In this document: piece by piece, positions 53,478 through 63,600 of the stretch
Layout of the letters: the number at the start of each line of letters is the position of its first letter
Position numbering within the stretch: position 1 is the stretch's first letter
Assembly: GCF_937425535.1 (NCBI RefSeq)
Contig: NZ_OW485601.1
Coordinates: forward strand, 4,881,501-4,945,500
DNA length: 64,000 bases
Reading direction: 5' to 3'
From: Rhodovastum atsumiense
GTDB taxonomy: Bacteria > Pseudomonadota > Alphaproteobacteria > Acetobacterales > Acetobacteraceae
Position numbers and translations under genes: made by a program
The notes under the pieces: generated by a model
The model's input: only the letters and a program-made list of their open reading frames with translations
Database searches by the model: none
What the model was told of the DNA's origin: nothing

Positions 53478-54142
53478 GCCGGCACCAGGTCCTTGCGCAC
53501 CGGCGCGTTGCGGCTCTCGAGGCGGCGGCTGAGCAGCGACAGCGGGTAGCAGAGCGCGAAGTAGACGACGGCGATGATGGCGTAGATCAGGAAAGGCTCG
53601 AACAGGGAGTTGTTGATGATCTGGCCGGACCGCATCAGCTCGACGAAGCCGACCACCGAGGCAAGCGAGGTGTTCTTGATGATCTGCACCAGGAAGCCGA
53701 CCGAGGGCGGGGTGGCGATGCGCACGGCCTGCGGCAGGATCACCTTCACCATCCGCTGCGTGCGGCTGAGCGCCAGCCCCTCCGCTGCTTCCCATTGCGG
53801 GCGCGGCACGGATTCGATGCAGCCACGCCAGATCTCGCCCAGATAGGCGCTGGTATAGATGGTCAGCGACGCGCCGGCGGCGAGCAGCGGCGAGATGTCC
53901 AGCCCGATCGCGGCGAGGCCGAAATAGGTCAGGAACATGATCACCAGCAGCGGCGTGCCCTGCACCAGTTGCACGAACAGCGCCGCGGGCAGGCGCACCG
54001 CCACCGACGGCGAGATGCGGCCGAGCGCCACCACCGCGCCGCCGATGCTGCCGCCGACCACCGCGATCAGCGACAGGCCGATGGTCCAGAGCACCCCTTC
54101 GCCGAGGAACAGCAGATGGTTCGCATTCAGTTGGCCGCCCAT
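53474..54142 (-). CDS. ABC transporter permease (HisM/GlnP type), first
   Basis: 222 residues with about five membrane spans. The family EAA-like loop reads YLGEIWRGCIESVPRPQWEAAEGLALSRTQRMVKVILPQAVRIATPPSVG. Forms a heterodimer with the adjacent permease. 12 bp after the other permease. Confidence 0.9.
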   Translation of the reverse strand: MGGQLNANHLLFLGEGVLWTIGLSLIAVVGGSIGGAVVALGRISPSVAVRLPAALFVQLVQGTPLLVIMFLTYFGLAAIGLDISPLLAAGASLTIYTSAYLGEIWRGCIESVPRPQWEAAEGLALSRTQRMVKVILPQAVRIATPPSVGFLVQIIKNTSLASVVGFVELMRSGQIINNSLFEPFLIYAIIAVVYFALCYPLSLLSRRLESRNAPVRKDLVPA

Positions 54143-54154
54143 GGTTTGCTTCTC

Positions 54155-54838
54155 CTAGAGCGGCGTGCCGAGGCGGCGGCGACGGGGAAACAGCACCAGT
54201 CCAAGCCCCCAGAACAGCGCGCGCATGACCAGCGACAGCGCGACATAAAGCACCGCGACGACGATGTAGGTCTCGAAGGCGCGGTAGGTGTCGGACTGGA
54301 CGTAGTTGGCCACCGCCGTCAGTTCTTCCGCAGAGATCTGCGAGCAGATGGAGGTGGCCAGCATCAGCAGCACGAACTGGCTGGTGAGCGCCGGCCAGAC
54401 CTTCTCGATCGCCGGCAGCAGCACGACGTGCCAGGTGATCTGCGCCCGTGACAGCGCGAGCCCCGCGGCAGCCTCGATCTGGCCGCGCGGGACCGCCTCG
54501 AAGCCGGCACGCATGATTTCCGTCGTGTAGGCACCGACATTGATGGTCAGCGCCACGATGGCGACGGTGACGGCGGAGAATTTCAGCCCGAGGCTGGCCA
54601 GGCCGAAATAGACCAGGAACACCTGCACCAGCAGCGGCGTGTTGCGCACGGCCTCGACATAGATCCCGCTGATCCGCCGGACCACGCCGTTGCGGCTGCC
54701 ACGGCCGATCGCGCCGAGCGTGCCTATGACGGTGCCGAGGCTGACCGCCACCAGGGTCAGCTCCAGGGTCAGCACCGCGCCGGACAGGAAGCCCGGCCAG
54801 CGCTCCAGCACGACGGAGAAATCGAGATGCAACGCCAT
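54155..54838 (-). CDS. ABC transporter permease (HisQ/GlnP type), second
   Basis: 227 residues, about five spans. Conserved EAVRNTPLLVQVFLVYFGLASLG and the coupling loop TTEIMRAGFEAVPRGQIEAAAGLALSRAQITWHVVLLPAIEKVWPAL. Partner of the preceding permease. 21 bp downstream of the dehydrogenase gene. Confidence 0.9.
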   Translation of the reverse strand: MALHLDFSVVLERWPGFLSGAVLTLELTLVAVSLGTVIGTLGAIGRGSRNGVVRRISGIYVEAVRNTPLLVQVFLVYFGLASLGLKFSAVTVAIVALTINVGAYTTEIMRAGFEAVPRGQIEAAAGLALSRAQITWHVVLLPAIEKVWPALTSQFVLLMLATSICSQISAEELTAVANYVQSDTYRAFETYIVVAVLYVALSLVMRALFWGLGLVLFPRRRRLGTPL

Positions 54839-54859
54839 CGCTGCCGCTCCTGGGCGGGC

Positions 54860-55762
54860 TCAGCCGCGGGACTGGTTGCTCATGCGGTCATAGACGCGGA
54901 ACAGCGCCTGGTTGCCGTTGCCGCCTTCGCCATGGGCGCGGGCGTCGATGTACTGGGTGGTGACCAGGGCGGTGCCGGGCAGCGGCACCGACAGCGCCTG
55001 CGCCTGTTCCTGCACCAGGCGCAGGTCCTTGAACATCAGGTCGATGCGGAACCCGGCCGAGGCATCCCCCGCGATCATTGCCGGCCCCAGCTTGTCGAGC
55101 ATCCAGGAGGCGGCCGAGCCGCCGAGCAGCACCTGGCGCAGTTGCGCCAGGTCCACCCCGGCGGCGCGGCCGAGCGCCAGCGCTTCGCTGATGGCCTGCA
55201 GGTTCAGCGCGCAGACCAACTGGTTGCACAGCTTCACCGTCTGCCCGGCGCCGGGCCCGCCGACATGGGTGATGGTGGTGCCCATGGCGCGGAAATAGGG
55301 CTCGGCGCGGGCGAAGTCCGCGGCCTCGCCGCCGGCCATGATCGAGAGCGTGGCATTGCGCGCGCCGATCGGGCCACCCGAGACCGGTGCATCGACGAAG
55401 CCGACCTGCCGGGCCGCCAGATCGGCCTGGATGCGCCGCACCGCGACCGGGGAGATCGTGCTCATGTCGATCACCAGCCGGCCGGCGGGGGGCGTTTCCA
55501 GCAAGCCGCCGGCGCCGTAGATCACGTCTTCCACCTGCGGCGTGTCGGGCAGCATGGTGATGGCGATGTCGCTCTCGCGCGCCGCCTCCGCCGGGCTCGC
55601 GGCGGGGAGGGCGCCATGTCCGGCCAGGGCCGCGAGCGCTTCCGCGTTGAGGTCGTACGCGCGCACCACGTGACCCGCTTTCAGCAGATTGAGCGCCATT
55701 TCACGGCCCATCGTGCCGATGCCGATGAACCCGACAGACCCTTTGCTCGTGTTGCGTTCCAT
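54860..55762 (-). CDS. 3-hydroxyisobutyrate dehydrogenase-family oxidoreductase
   Basis: 300 residues from MERNTSKGSVGFIGIGTMGREMALNLLKAGH (NAD(P)-binding GxGxxG). Substrate loop DAPVSGGPIGARNATLSIMAGG and catalytic Lys in GAGQTVKLCNQLV. The beta-hydroxyacid dehydrogenase family includes 3-hydroxyisobutyrate, tartronate-semialdehyde, L-threonate and D-erythronate dehydrogenases. With RpiB and a PfkB kinase in the same operon, a C4 sugar acid or related hydroxyacid is a plausible substrate (inference). Confidence 0.85.
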   Translation of the reverse strand: MERNTSKGSVGFIGIGTMGREMALNLLKAGHVVRAYDLNAEALAALAGHGALPAASPAEAARESDIAITMLPDTPQVEDVIYGAGGLLETPPAGRLVIDMSTISPVAVRRIQADLAARQVGFVDAPVSGGPIGARNATLSIMAGGEAADFARAEPYFRAMGTTITHVGGPGAGQTVKLCNQLVCALNLQAISEALALGRAAGVDLAQLRQVLLGGSAASWMLDKLGPAMIAGDASAGFRIDLMFKDLRLVQEQAQALSVPLPGTALVTTQYIDARAHGEGGNGNQALFRVYDRMSNQSRG

Positions 55763-55815
55763 GGTCGTTGCCTTTCCGTCCGGCTGAATGACCTGAAGGG
55801 GGGCGTCGTCGCGGC

Positions 55816-56556
55816 TCACCTGCTGATGATGGCGCGACGGCGATATTCGTCACCGATGGCGAAATGTTCGCGCAGAATGCGGTCGGCGGCTTCGGGGTCG
55901 CGCGCGGCGATGGCCTCGAAGATGCGGCGGTGATCATCGATCAGGTAAGGCTGCATCTGCTCGACCACCTTGATTTCCTCGCGGCGGATGAAGTGCGAGC
56001 GCCGCAGCAGCGGCGTCAACGCTTCGTGCAGCAGGCTCAGCGCCTCGGACCTTGCGGCGGCGACGATGGCGCGATGGAAGTCGTAATCCGCCTCGCTGCC
56101 GACCCGCGGGTCGCCGATGGTTTCGCTGATGCGTGCGAGCGCCTGTTGCAGCCGGGCCAGGTCGGAGAGCGTGGCGCGCCGGGCGGCGAGGCGGATGGCC
56201 TGGCATTCGATGGCGATGCGCGCCTCCATCACGTCATCGACCGCATCGCCCTGCTGTGCCAGGGCGAAGGTGAAGAAGTCGTTCAGCACGGACAGGTCCG
56301 GGCGGCGAACGACGGTGCCGACGCGATCGCGGATCTCGACGATGCCGAGCGCCGTCAGCGCCCGCAGCGCTTCCCGCAGGATTGGCCGGCTGACACCAAG
56401 CTGGGCCGCGAGCTCGCGCTCAGGGGTCAGCCGGTCTCCCGGACGCAGCGTGCCGGTGAGCAGACGTTCGCGCAGGAAGGCGAAAACCTTCTCGAAACCG
56501 CGTCCATCCCCTTTGGCCCCATCCGCTTGGCGCGTGATCTCTGGTTGGTCGGGCAT
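55816..56556 (-). CDS. GntR/FadR-family transcriptional regulator
   Basis: 246 residues. N-terminal winged helix (FEKVFAFLRERLLTGTLRPGDRLTPERELAAQLGVSRPILREALRALTALGIVEIRDRVGTVV) and a C-terminal FCD effector domain (VMEARIAIECQAIRLAARRAT, DYDFHRAIVAAARSEAL, DDHRRIFEAIAARDPEAA) with the metal-binding Asp/His positions. First gene of the operon, so probably an autoregulating repressor responding to a pathway metabolite. An operator-like palindrome lies 13 bp upstream of the start. Confidence 0.92.
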   Translation of the reverse strand: MPDQPEITRQADGAKGDGRGFEKVFAFLRERLLTGTLRPGDRLTPERELAAQLGVSRPILREALRALTALGIVEIRDRVGTVVRRPDLSVLNDFFTFALAQQGDAVDDVMEARIAIECQAIRLAARRATLSDLARLQQALARISETIGDPRVGSEADYDFHRAIVAAARSEALSLLHEALTPLLRRSHFIRREEIKVVEQMQPYLIDDHRRIFEAIAARDPEAADRILREHFAIGDEYRRRAIISR

Positions 56557-56568
56557 CTTGTCAAACCT

Positions 56569-56579
56569 TGGTCTGACCA
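56569..56579. promoter_or_regulatory. FadR-type operator
   Basis: The 11-bp palindrome TGGTCTGACCA fits the T.GT-N3-AC.A operator form of FadR-subfamily GntR regulators. It lies immediately before the regulator gene. A further AGACCA half-site follows at 56586-56591. Confidence 0.65.
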
Positions 56580-56773
56580 GAATACAGACCAGCCCAACCC
56601 AGTCAAGTTACGGAACGAAACCCCACCTCAATCGAAACAATATAGTCGCGATTTTGGAACGAAATCGAGCCGGTCGCCTGCGCCAGCCGCCGTTACGGCA
56701 GCGCGTCGCCTGGCTCACGTTTTGCCATATCATTTCGAAGGAAAATTATCGCACGCCAGCCAGGGGCGTGCCT

Positions 56774-56801
56774 GCAAAGGAGGGAGGTGCCCCCCCTTTG
56801 C
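56774..56801 (-). terminator. Hairpin after the srf-type operon
   Basis: GCAAAGG...CCTTTGC dyad with G/C-rich inner pairing, starting 10 bp past the stop of the minus-strand gene ending at 56811. No T-run follows, so a Rho-independent function is uncertain. Confidence 0.45.
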
Positions 56802-56810
56802 GGATACGCC

Positions 56811-58022
56811 CTACCGGGCGCAGGCGTTCTGCAACGCGGCCTGTGCCGTCGTGGCCTCCGGTCCGCCGGACGCGGCGGTGGTGCGCAGCCGCGTCACCAG
56901 GGCCTGCCGGGCCGCCTCGGCGCCCGGCGCCTGCCCGGAGGCGGCGTTCCTGTAGAGGCAGAGCGCGATCTGCGGGTTGGGCGCGCGCAGGGCCGGGTTG
57001 GCGGCGAAGCTCGCCGGGTCGTACATCCGCGCGAGCGCCAGCTCGGCCGGCCCGAAGCTGGTCCGGCCGGTGATGCCGACCAGGGCGCGGAAGGCGGTCG
57101 CCCGTGCGTCCGCATCGCCCGAAGCCGCAAGCTGCAGGGCAATCCGCGTCAGGCGCTCCGCCGGCAATTCACGGAGGTATTCCTCCGGACAGCCGGCGCT
57201 CAGCCTGCGCGTTTCCGCGGTCACGCAGGCATCGAACGTCTCCGGGGCCCGGACGGGCGGGGGCGGCGCCGGGATCCCGGCACTGGCCTGCGGCCCGTTT
57301 GCGGCCTGCAACACCGGGCCGGGCTCGCGTGGGTACCAGGCCCTGACGGCGATCGTGATGGCCACGAGCACCGGCAGGGTGGCTCCCGGCACCAGCCACC
57401 AGAGGGAGCCTCGCAGACCGGATGGTGCAGTGACGCGAGGCAGTTGATCGGCGGGAGGAGTGACGACAGGGCGGGGCCCGACCTGCGGCCAGGGGGAAGC
57501 GGTGGGCGGCGGATCGACCGGCGGCCGGGGGGCGTCCGTCGCCGGCGCGGCGCCACGCTCCTGCGCCGGCCGTGTCCGTCCAGTCTCCCCGTCCGCTTGC
57601 CGCGGTGCGGCGGTGGGCGGGTCGTTTCGCGGTGGCACGACGGGTGCTTCCCGCGTCGTGGTCGGTGGCGGCGGCGCGCCCTTGCCGGTGCCGCGCGCGA
57701 TCGCCGGCCAGATGTCCTCGCCCATGATCTCCGTGCCGAGCAGGCGCACCCGCACCGGTTCGTGCGGGATCACCCAGTTCGAGACGTCCCGGCCGAACAG
57801 CACCCAGAGCGCGTCGCCGCGGCGCTCCACCCGCCGCGGCTGCAGCGCCACCGGCGCGCCGGCCATCCACCCTTCGGCACCAAGGACGGTGAGGTCGCAG
57901 TTGAAACGCTCGATCGAGAACCGCACCGGGCCGGTGATCTCCGGCGCCGGCGAGAACACCAGCGCCCCGCTGATTTCGCGGTCGCCCGGATCGGCGAGCG
58001 GGCGGATGGCGAAGCCGGTCAT
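56811..58022 (-). CDS. Proline-rich single-span membrane protein downstream of srfC
   Basis: 403 residues. Residues 1-110 form a beta-rich domain (FAIRPLADPGDREISGALVFSPAPEITGPVRFSIERFNCDL...VRVRLLGTEIMGEDIWPA). A long Pro/Ala/Arg linker follows (~115-205), then one membrane helix (LWWLVPGATLPVLVAITIAV). The C-terminal helical domain (FDACVTAETRRLSAGCPEEYLRELPAERLTRIALQLAASGDADARATAFRALVG...ALCLYR) resembles Sel1-like repeats. It lies 42 bp after srfC and is probably co-transcribed. No known homologue recognised; it may anchor the Srf complex to the membrane. Confidence 0.7.
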   Translation of the reverse strand: MTGFAIRPLADPGDREISGALVFSPAPEITGPVRFSIERFNCDLTVLGAEGWMAGAPVALQPRRVERRGDALWVLFGRDVSNWVIPHEPVRVRLLGTEIMGEDIWPAIARGTGKGAPPPPTTTREAPVVPPRNDPPTAAPRQADGETGRTRPAQERGAAPATDAPRPPVDPPPTASPWPQVGPRPVVTPPADQLPRVTAPSGLRGSLWWLVPGATLPVLVAITIAVRAWYPREPGPVLQAANGPQASAGIPAPPPPVRAPETFDACVTAETRRLSAGCPEEYLRELPAERLTRIALQLAASGDADARATAFRALVGITGRTSFGPAELALARMYDPASFAANPALRAPNPQIALCLYRNAASGQAPGAEAARQALVTRLRTTAASGGPEATTAQAALQNACAR

Positions 58023-58064
58023 CGGCGGTCGCTCCGCGTGGGGGAGGGCGCGGGGGCTGGCAGG

Positions 58065-60662
58065 TCATTCATCACGGATCAGCTCCAGGATCTTGCCCAC
58101 GGCCTCGTTCTGTGCCTGGTCGAGCAGGGTGCCGTCGCCGCGGTCGAAGACGTTGCGTCGGGTCGCCTCGGCCAGCGCCTTGATCCAGGAGATGCAGAAC
58201 AGCGGGCCATAAGGCGGCGGTTCCTCGTCGATCTCGCGCAGCTCGGCGATCGGTGGTGGGGCGGCGAACACCGGCCCCGCGCCCTTGCCCAGGGACGGCC
58301 GGTCGGGCGCCGGCTTTCCGTCCGTCCGGAAACCGACGAAATTGACGTGCTCGTTGATCACCTGCGCGGCCGCCATGGCGTGCCCCCGCGCCGCGAGGTC
58401 GAAGCGCTCGATGCGCCCGCGGCCGCGCAGCGCCAGCGCGAGCCGCGCCACCACGCCGCCGCGCAGCGCCGCGGCGACCAGCTCGGCCACCACCGCATCG
58501 GCTTCCGGGGCGGTGAAGCCGAACCAGGCGCGCAGGGTCTCCTCGGCGGCGAAGCGGCGCACCTTGGCCACCCAGGCGCCGAACAGCGCTTCCGCGCGCT
58601 CCCTGGCCGGGTCGCGGCGCTGGATGATCGGCTGCAGCGTGTCGTCGTCCTCGATCAGGGCGAGGATGCCGCTCACCGCGCCGCCGCGCTGCCGGTCGGT
58701 GCCGAGCGCCGGCTCCGGATCGGCGCCGACGCGCAGCAGCACCTCGCGCGCCTCGTCGGGCTCGAGGTGGAACTGCGTCAGCAGCAGCCCGAAGCGCTCG
58801 GCGTTGCCCAGCTCCACCAGCGCCTCCAGCGCCGGCTGCAGCGCCGCCTTGCGCCGGGCGTACTGCGTCTGCATGTCGCCGGAGACGTACCATTCGGCGA
58901 TCCGGCGCCGCATCGCCTCCTGCAGCAGCGCCAGCTGGTTCTCGATCTGCGCCAGCTTGAGCGCGCCGTTGCACACCGGCTCCAGCCGTTCGATCAGGTA
59001 GGACATGCCGGCATCCTCCAGCCGGAACACCTCCTGCCAGCAGCGCAGCGGCTCGCGGACATAGCGACGCACATCGGGGTGCGCGGCGAACTCGGCGCCC
59101 CAGCGGGCGATGCGCTCCTCGACGCCGGGCAGGAACGCCACTTCCCGCTCGGCCTCGTCCAGCGTCGAGAGCGATTGCGACCGCGTCGGGTTGCGCGCGA
59201 GCAGCACGTTGTCGAAGGCGCGGCCGGGATGCCAGGCATCGAGCCAGCCATCCGATTCCTGCAGCGGCTGCTGCAGGCTCGCCTTGATGCGCGCCTCCCA
59301 CAGGTCGCCGCTCGGCGCCCTTGGGTCGCGCCCGCCGGTGCGGTCGAAATGCACGTCCATGCGGGTGAGCACGACGAACAGCGAGGTCGCCACCCTGGCC
59401 CGATCCTCCGGCCGCTCGCCATGGGTGCGGGCGATCCAGTTGCGCAGCGCCTGGCGGATGGTCGCGTCGTAGGGGTTGTTGCTTTCCTTGATACACAGCA
59501 GCAGCGCGTTCAGCTCGCGTTCGGCGGCGTAGCGCTCGAACAGGAACGCCACCTTGCCGCGCAGGAAGAACTCGCCGAGCCGGGCCGGATAGGCCGCGAC
59601 CTCGGCGGCGATGTCCATGCCCTTGCGCTCGCGCGCGCCGGGGAAGTCCAGCAGGTCGGCCTCCTGCAGCAGCGGCCAGGGCCGTTCCGACATCGGCAGC
59701 TCCAGCTCGGCGATCATCGCCGTCAGCTCGGGGCGGAGCAGCCGGCAGCGTCCGCCGCGCCCGCTCACCAGCTCGATGCGCGGCCCGTCCGTCGCCTCCA
59801 GCCGCTCCAGCGTGTCGACCCGCAGCACGCTGTCGGTCTTCGGCACCAGGGCCTCGATCGGGGCCCAGGCGACGCGGTCGAACTGCAGCGCCTGCAGGTG
59901 CCGGGCGAGGCGGAGCAGCACCTCGGTGAAGGGCGCGTAGCGGTTCCACAGCAGCGCGTAGAACGCCACCCGCCGCTCCAGCGGCAGGCAGGGCAGCACC
60001 GCGGCGGCGCGGTTCCAGAACTGGTCGGAGAAGCTGCGATCCGCCCCGAAGCGGCGGAACTCGTTGCGGAAATAGGTTTCCAGTTCCCAGATGTCCTCGG
60101 CCGTGACCTCCCCGCCCGCGCGGCCGGCTTCGGCCTCGGCGGCGTCGAGGGCGGCGGCGATGTCGTCGGGGCCGAGCGTGTTCGCCGCCTGCGGATCGCG
60201 CGCGTCGCAGTACCAGGAATTGGCCAGGATCATCACCAGCTCGGTCTCGCCGAGCAGGCGCAGCCGCACCGGGAAGCCCTCGGGGCCACGCTCGCGGCGC
60301 ATGGTGAAGCGGGTGACCAGCCCGGTCGCCTCTTTCTGGCTCTCGGGGTTGATCTCGGCGAGGAAGGGGCGCGGCCGGTCCAGCTCGACCACGAGCTGGC
60401 GGCCCGGCGGGCGGGCGAGGGTGGAGATCAGGTAGGACTTGCCGGCCTGCGAGAGCCCGTAGACGCCGATCGCGGTCGGGCGGGTGGTCGCCGCCTGCAG
60501 CTTGCGCGCCTCCACCGCGGCGAGGCGGAACAGCTTCTCCAGCGCCGGGCGCTGCGCGCCCACCCGGTCCGGATAGGCGGCGATCCAGTGCAGGGTTTCC
60601 TGCGCGGCGCGTTCGACCCGGGCACAGCGCGCCGCGAGCGGGGAGATGCCTGTATCGGACAT
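58065..60662 (-). CDS. srfC: SrfC-family putative virulence factor, GTPase-like
   Basis: 865 residues from ATG 60662. P-loop GVYGLSQAGKS (~66-76) and a switch/G3-like DLLDFPGARERKG (~345) suggest a dynamin/GTPase-like NTPase. The remainder is helical with ARRKAALQPALEALVELGNAERFGLLLTQF typical of the family. SrfC was named in Salmonella as an SsrB-regulated factor; its biochemical role is unresolved and homologues occur in non-pathogens. It starts 11 bp after srfB. The initiator ATG is chosen because upstream in-frame sequence lies inside srfB. Confidence 0.85.
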   Translation of the reverse strand: MSDTGISPLAARCARVERAAQETLHWIAAYPDRVGAQRPALEKLFRLAAVEARKLQAATTRPTAIGVYGLSQAGKSYLISTLARPPGRQLVVELDRPRPFLAEINPESQKEATGLVTRFTMRRERGPEGFPVRLRLLGETELVMILANSWYCDARDPQAANTLGPDDIAAALDAAEAEAGRAGGEVTAEDIWELETYFRNEFRRFGADRSFSDQFWNRAAAVLPCLPLERRVAFYALLWNRYAPFTEVLLRLARHLQALQFDRVAWAPIEALVPKTDSVLRVDTLERLEATDGPRIELVSGRGGRCRLLRPELTAMIAELELPMSERPWPLLQEADLLDFPGARERKGMDIAAEVAAYPARLGEFFLRGKVAFLFERYAAERELNALLLCIKESNNPYDATIRQALRNWIARTHGERPEDRARVATSLFVVLTRMDVHFDRTGGRDPRAPSGDLWEARIKASLQQPLQESDGWLDAWHPGRAFDNVLLARNPTRSQSLSTLDEAEREVAFLPGVEERIARWGAEFAAHPDVRRYVREPLRCWQEVFRLEDAGMSYLIERLEPVCNGALKLAQIENQLALLQEAMRRRIAEWYVSGDMQTQYARRKAALQPALEALVELGNAERFGLLLTQFHLEPDEAREVLLRVGADPEPALGTDRQRGGAVSGILALIEDDDTLQPIIQRRDPARERAEALFGAWVAKVRRFAAEETLRAWFGFTAPEADAVVAELVAAALRGGVVARLALALRGRGRIERFDLAARGHAMAAAQVINEHVNFVGFRTDGKPAPDRPSLGKGAGPVFAAPPPIAELREIDEEPPPYGPLFCISWIKALAEATRRNVFDRGDGTLLDQAQNEAVGKILELIRDE

Positions 60663-60673
60663 GCTGCGCCTCC

Positions 60674-63600
60674 TCAGCGCCGTTCGGCGACCGCCGACAG
60701 CACGGCGTCGAGCGTTTCCAGGCAGCCGGTGTCGAGCCAGTGGCTGCCTTCGTCGTTGCGTGCGGTCTGCAGCGCCTGCGCGACCGATCCCTCGCGCACC
60801 GGATTGCCGTTCGCCTGGACGATGCCGCGCGGCTGGATGGCGAATTCCATCCAGCGCCGCACCGGCGCGACCGGGCCGGCACGGCCGGAATCGCCTTCCT
60901 CGCGCACCCGGCTCTGCACCTGCAGGCGCAGCGGCAGGCTCATGCCGCTCGCCGCCTCGGGCGAGGCGAACTCGATGCGGTACAGCGGGCTCGCCGGCCA
61001 GCGTGCGGCGCGGAACTGCTTGAAGCCAAGGAAGCTGCGGCCGGAGAAGGACAGCGTGCGCAGCAGCGGCTCGGCATCCGCGGGCAGGGCATCGACGTCG
61101 ATGTCGGTGAACAGCAGCCGCTCCTCGCGGATGCGCTCGCCGTCCATCAGCCCGACGAAGCGCGCGGTGGAGCGGACGCGGAACACGTCGACCAGCGCGA
61201 GATTGTCGAGCTGCCCGCCCTGCAGCAGCCGGCAGATCATGGCGCCCACCGCCACCGTCGTCTTCGGGTCCTCGATGCGGCCGAGCGGATCGGCGTAGGG
61301 ATACCACGCCCCCACCCGGTAGCGGTGCATCGGCTGCACCCGGTTCGGCTCGATGGCGAGCGAGGCCACCACCATGTCTGTCAGCGCCGGCCAGCGCGCC
61401 GCCCGGCCCGAGAGCAGCAGCACGTCGCAATCGAAGCGGTTGACCAGTTCGAGCAGCGGATCGAGCGCGTTGCGCAGGGTCTGCCGCACCGTGGCGTGCA
61501 GGGCGGGGAAGTCGAGCGGCAGGGCGACCTCGGCGAGGCGGAAGCCGCCGGCGCCGGCGTCGCGGGCGCGGCGCTCGAACCAGTCGGCGGCGCGCGCGCC
61601 GGGCGGTTCGGCGCGGGTGCCGGGGGGACGCACCGCCTGCAGCCCGGCCGCGACCGGGGCGATCATCTCGCCGATGCAGCGCGTGGCGGTGCCGCCGCCG
61701 GCCATCGGATTCCATCCCTCGTACTCGCCCAGCAAGGCCAGCGCCGCCGGCACCAGCACGTGGTTGAGCACGAGCCGGCGCGCCTGCCGCTCGGGCTCGT
61801 TGGCCGGCGGCACCCGGAAGGTCGCGAGCAGGAACTGCTCGGCGCGCGCCGCGCCCAGCCCGGCCTCGGCCAGGGCGTGGCGCACCGCGGGCAGGACGTG
61901 GCGCATCACCACGGTTTCCAGCACGTCGTCGCCGGCGAGGCGGAAGCCCTCGCGGAAGGTCTCGTGCGGCACCACGACGCGGTCGTCGAGGAAATAGGTG
62001 TAGATCGCGAGATCGGTGGTGCCGCCGCCCACGTCGATCGAGGCGATGCGCAGCGAGGGCAGCGGGCCGGCGCCATCGGGGGCCGGGGAGGCGGGCGCGT
62101 CGGCCGCCGTGGCGCGGGCGGGCGGGCGCGGCCGGGCGCGGCCGACCAGCTCGAAATAGGCCGGCGCGTCGCGATAGGCGTGATTGATCTGGTCGTAGAG
62201 GTAGACGATCTGGGTCGCCGTCGCCTCGTCGAGCCGTGCCTCCACCTCGATCGGGGCGCGCGGCCGCTGCCCGGGCGTGCCGGCGGCGGGCTGGCCGGTG
62301 ACGTCGCCGAACAGGTAGGCCGCCGCCCGCGCCCGTTCCTCGACGCAGCGCACTTCCTCCAGCGGCATCGCCGCCGGCAGCGTCAGGATCAGCCGCGCGA
62401 GCCGGCGCGGCGCGTCGAGGTACTGGCGGCCGTAGCGGGCGGCGTAGCTGTTCACCTGGGCGCGCGCGTGCAGCAGCACCTCAAGCAGGAACAGCGTGTA
62501 GAGGCTGGCGCGGCTGAACATCGGCCGCAGCGCGATGCCCGGCCGGTTGCGCAGCGACTTCACCGAGCCGTCCTCGGAGAGGAATTTCAGGTAGCCGCCG
62601 CGGATCGCGCCGTCGCTGCCGCCCGACTGGTTCGACCGCCACGGCGACATCGCCGGCCGGTCGTCCCAAAGGTAGCGCTTGGGACTGGAAATCCCGGTCT
62701 GGCCGAGATTGCCCGGATTGAGCGCCGAGAGCCGTACCGCCTCCGGGCCGATGCGCACCGGGCTCGGCCAGTCGAAGGCGTTCGGGCTGCCCGCGGCCAG
62801 CGACAGCTCGTCGCGCCCGAAGCCGGCCGGGGCGAACTCGACCCGGCTCTCGAACGGCCGGTCGGCGGTTTCCTCGCAGGCGGTCAGGTCGCGCAGCACC
62901 AGCCGCCGGTAGCTCTCGGCGAGGCCGGCGGGGCGGCCGGGCACGCGCTCGACCAGGAAGCCGCAGCTGCGGCTGTTGCCGATATCGAGCACCAGGTCGA
63001 CGTCGATCACCGCGTTCTGCTTCTCGGCCGCCGCCAGGTCGAGCAGCCGGATGACCGGCAGGGCCCGGCTGGCTTCCAGCAGGGCGAGCAGGGTCAGGTA
63101 GGCGGCGTAGTGGCGGCAGCCGATGCGGGCATCCGGTTCGTGGCTGTCCCCGTTCACGTCGCGCTCGCGGTACATCTCCGCGAGCCATGTGCCCATCCAT
63201 TCGCGGTCGAGCAGCCACGCCAGTTCCTCGGGCCGGGTGCCGACGGCGAAGCGGGCCGGCACCTCGGCCCAGGGGGCGAGGAAGGGGGTCCCGTCGCCGC
63301 GTGGCTCGCAGCGCGTGTCGATCGCCAGCACGGCGCGGTGGCGCAAGCCGCCGGGCTCGGGCCGGTCCAGCTCGACGATGCGCAGCCTTGCCCAGTTCTC
63401 GGGGCCGGCCTCCAGCCGGCGCCGGCCGGGCACGTCGTCGGTGTGGATCTGCAGCAGCGGCAGCGGCACCCACTTGCCCAGGAACGGCCTGAGCGCGGCG
63501 GCGCCGTCGAGCCCGATGAAGCCCTCGTCGTCGGGACGGACGTAGAAGGTCTGGCCGGCCGCGTCGGTGTAGGCGTACAGGTCGTCCTCGCGGCGCAGCG

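Noticed and set aside
56787-61298. 1503-codon plus-strand open frame
   Set aside because: It runs antisense through the 403-residue gene, srfC and part of srfB. It has no recognisable domain and is Arg/His/Gly/Ala-rich, so it is a GC-driven shadow.
60663-61715. N-terminal extension of the srfC frame to 61715
   Set aside because: The extra ~350 residues overlap the srfB coding region in another frame and are Arg/Ala-rich. The ATG at 60662 gives the normal SrfC start.
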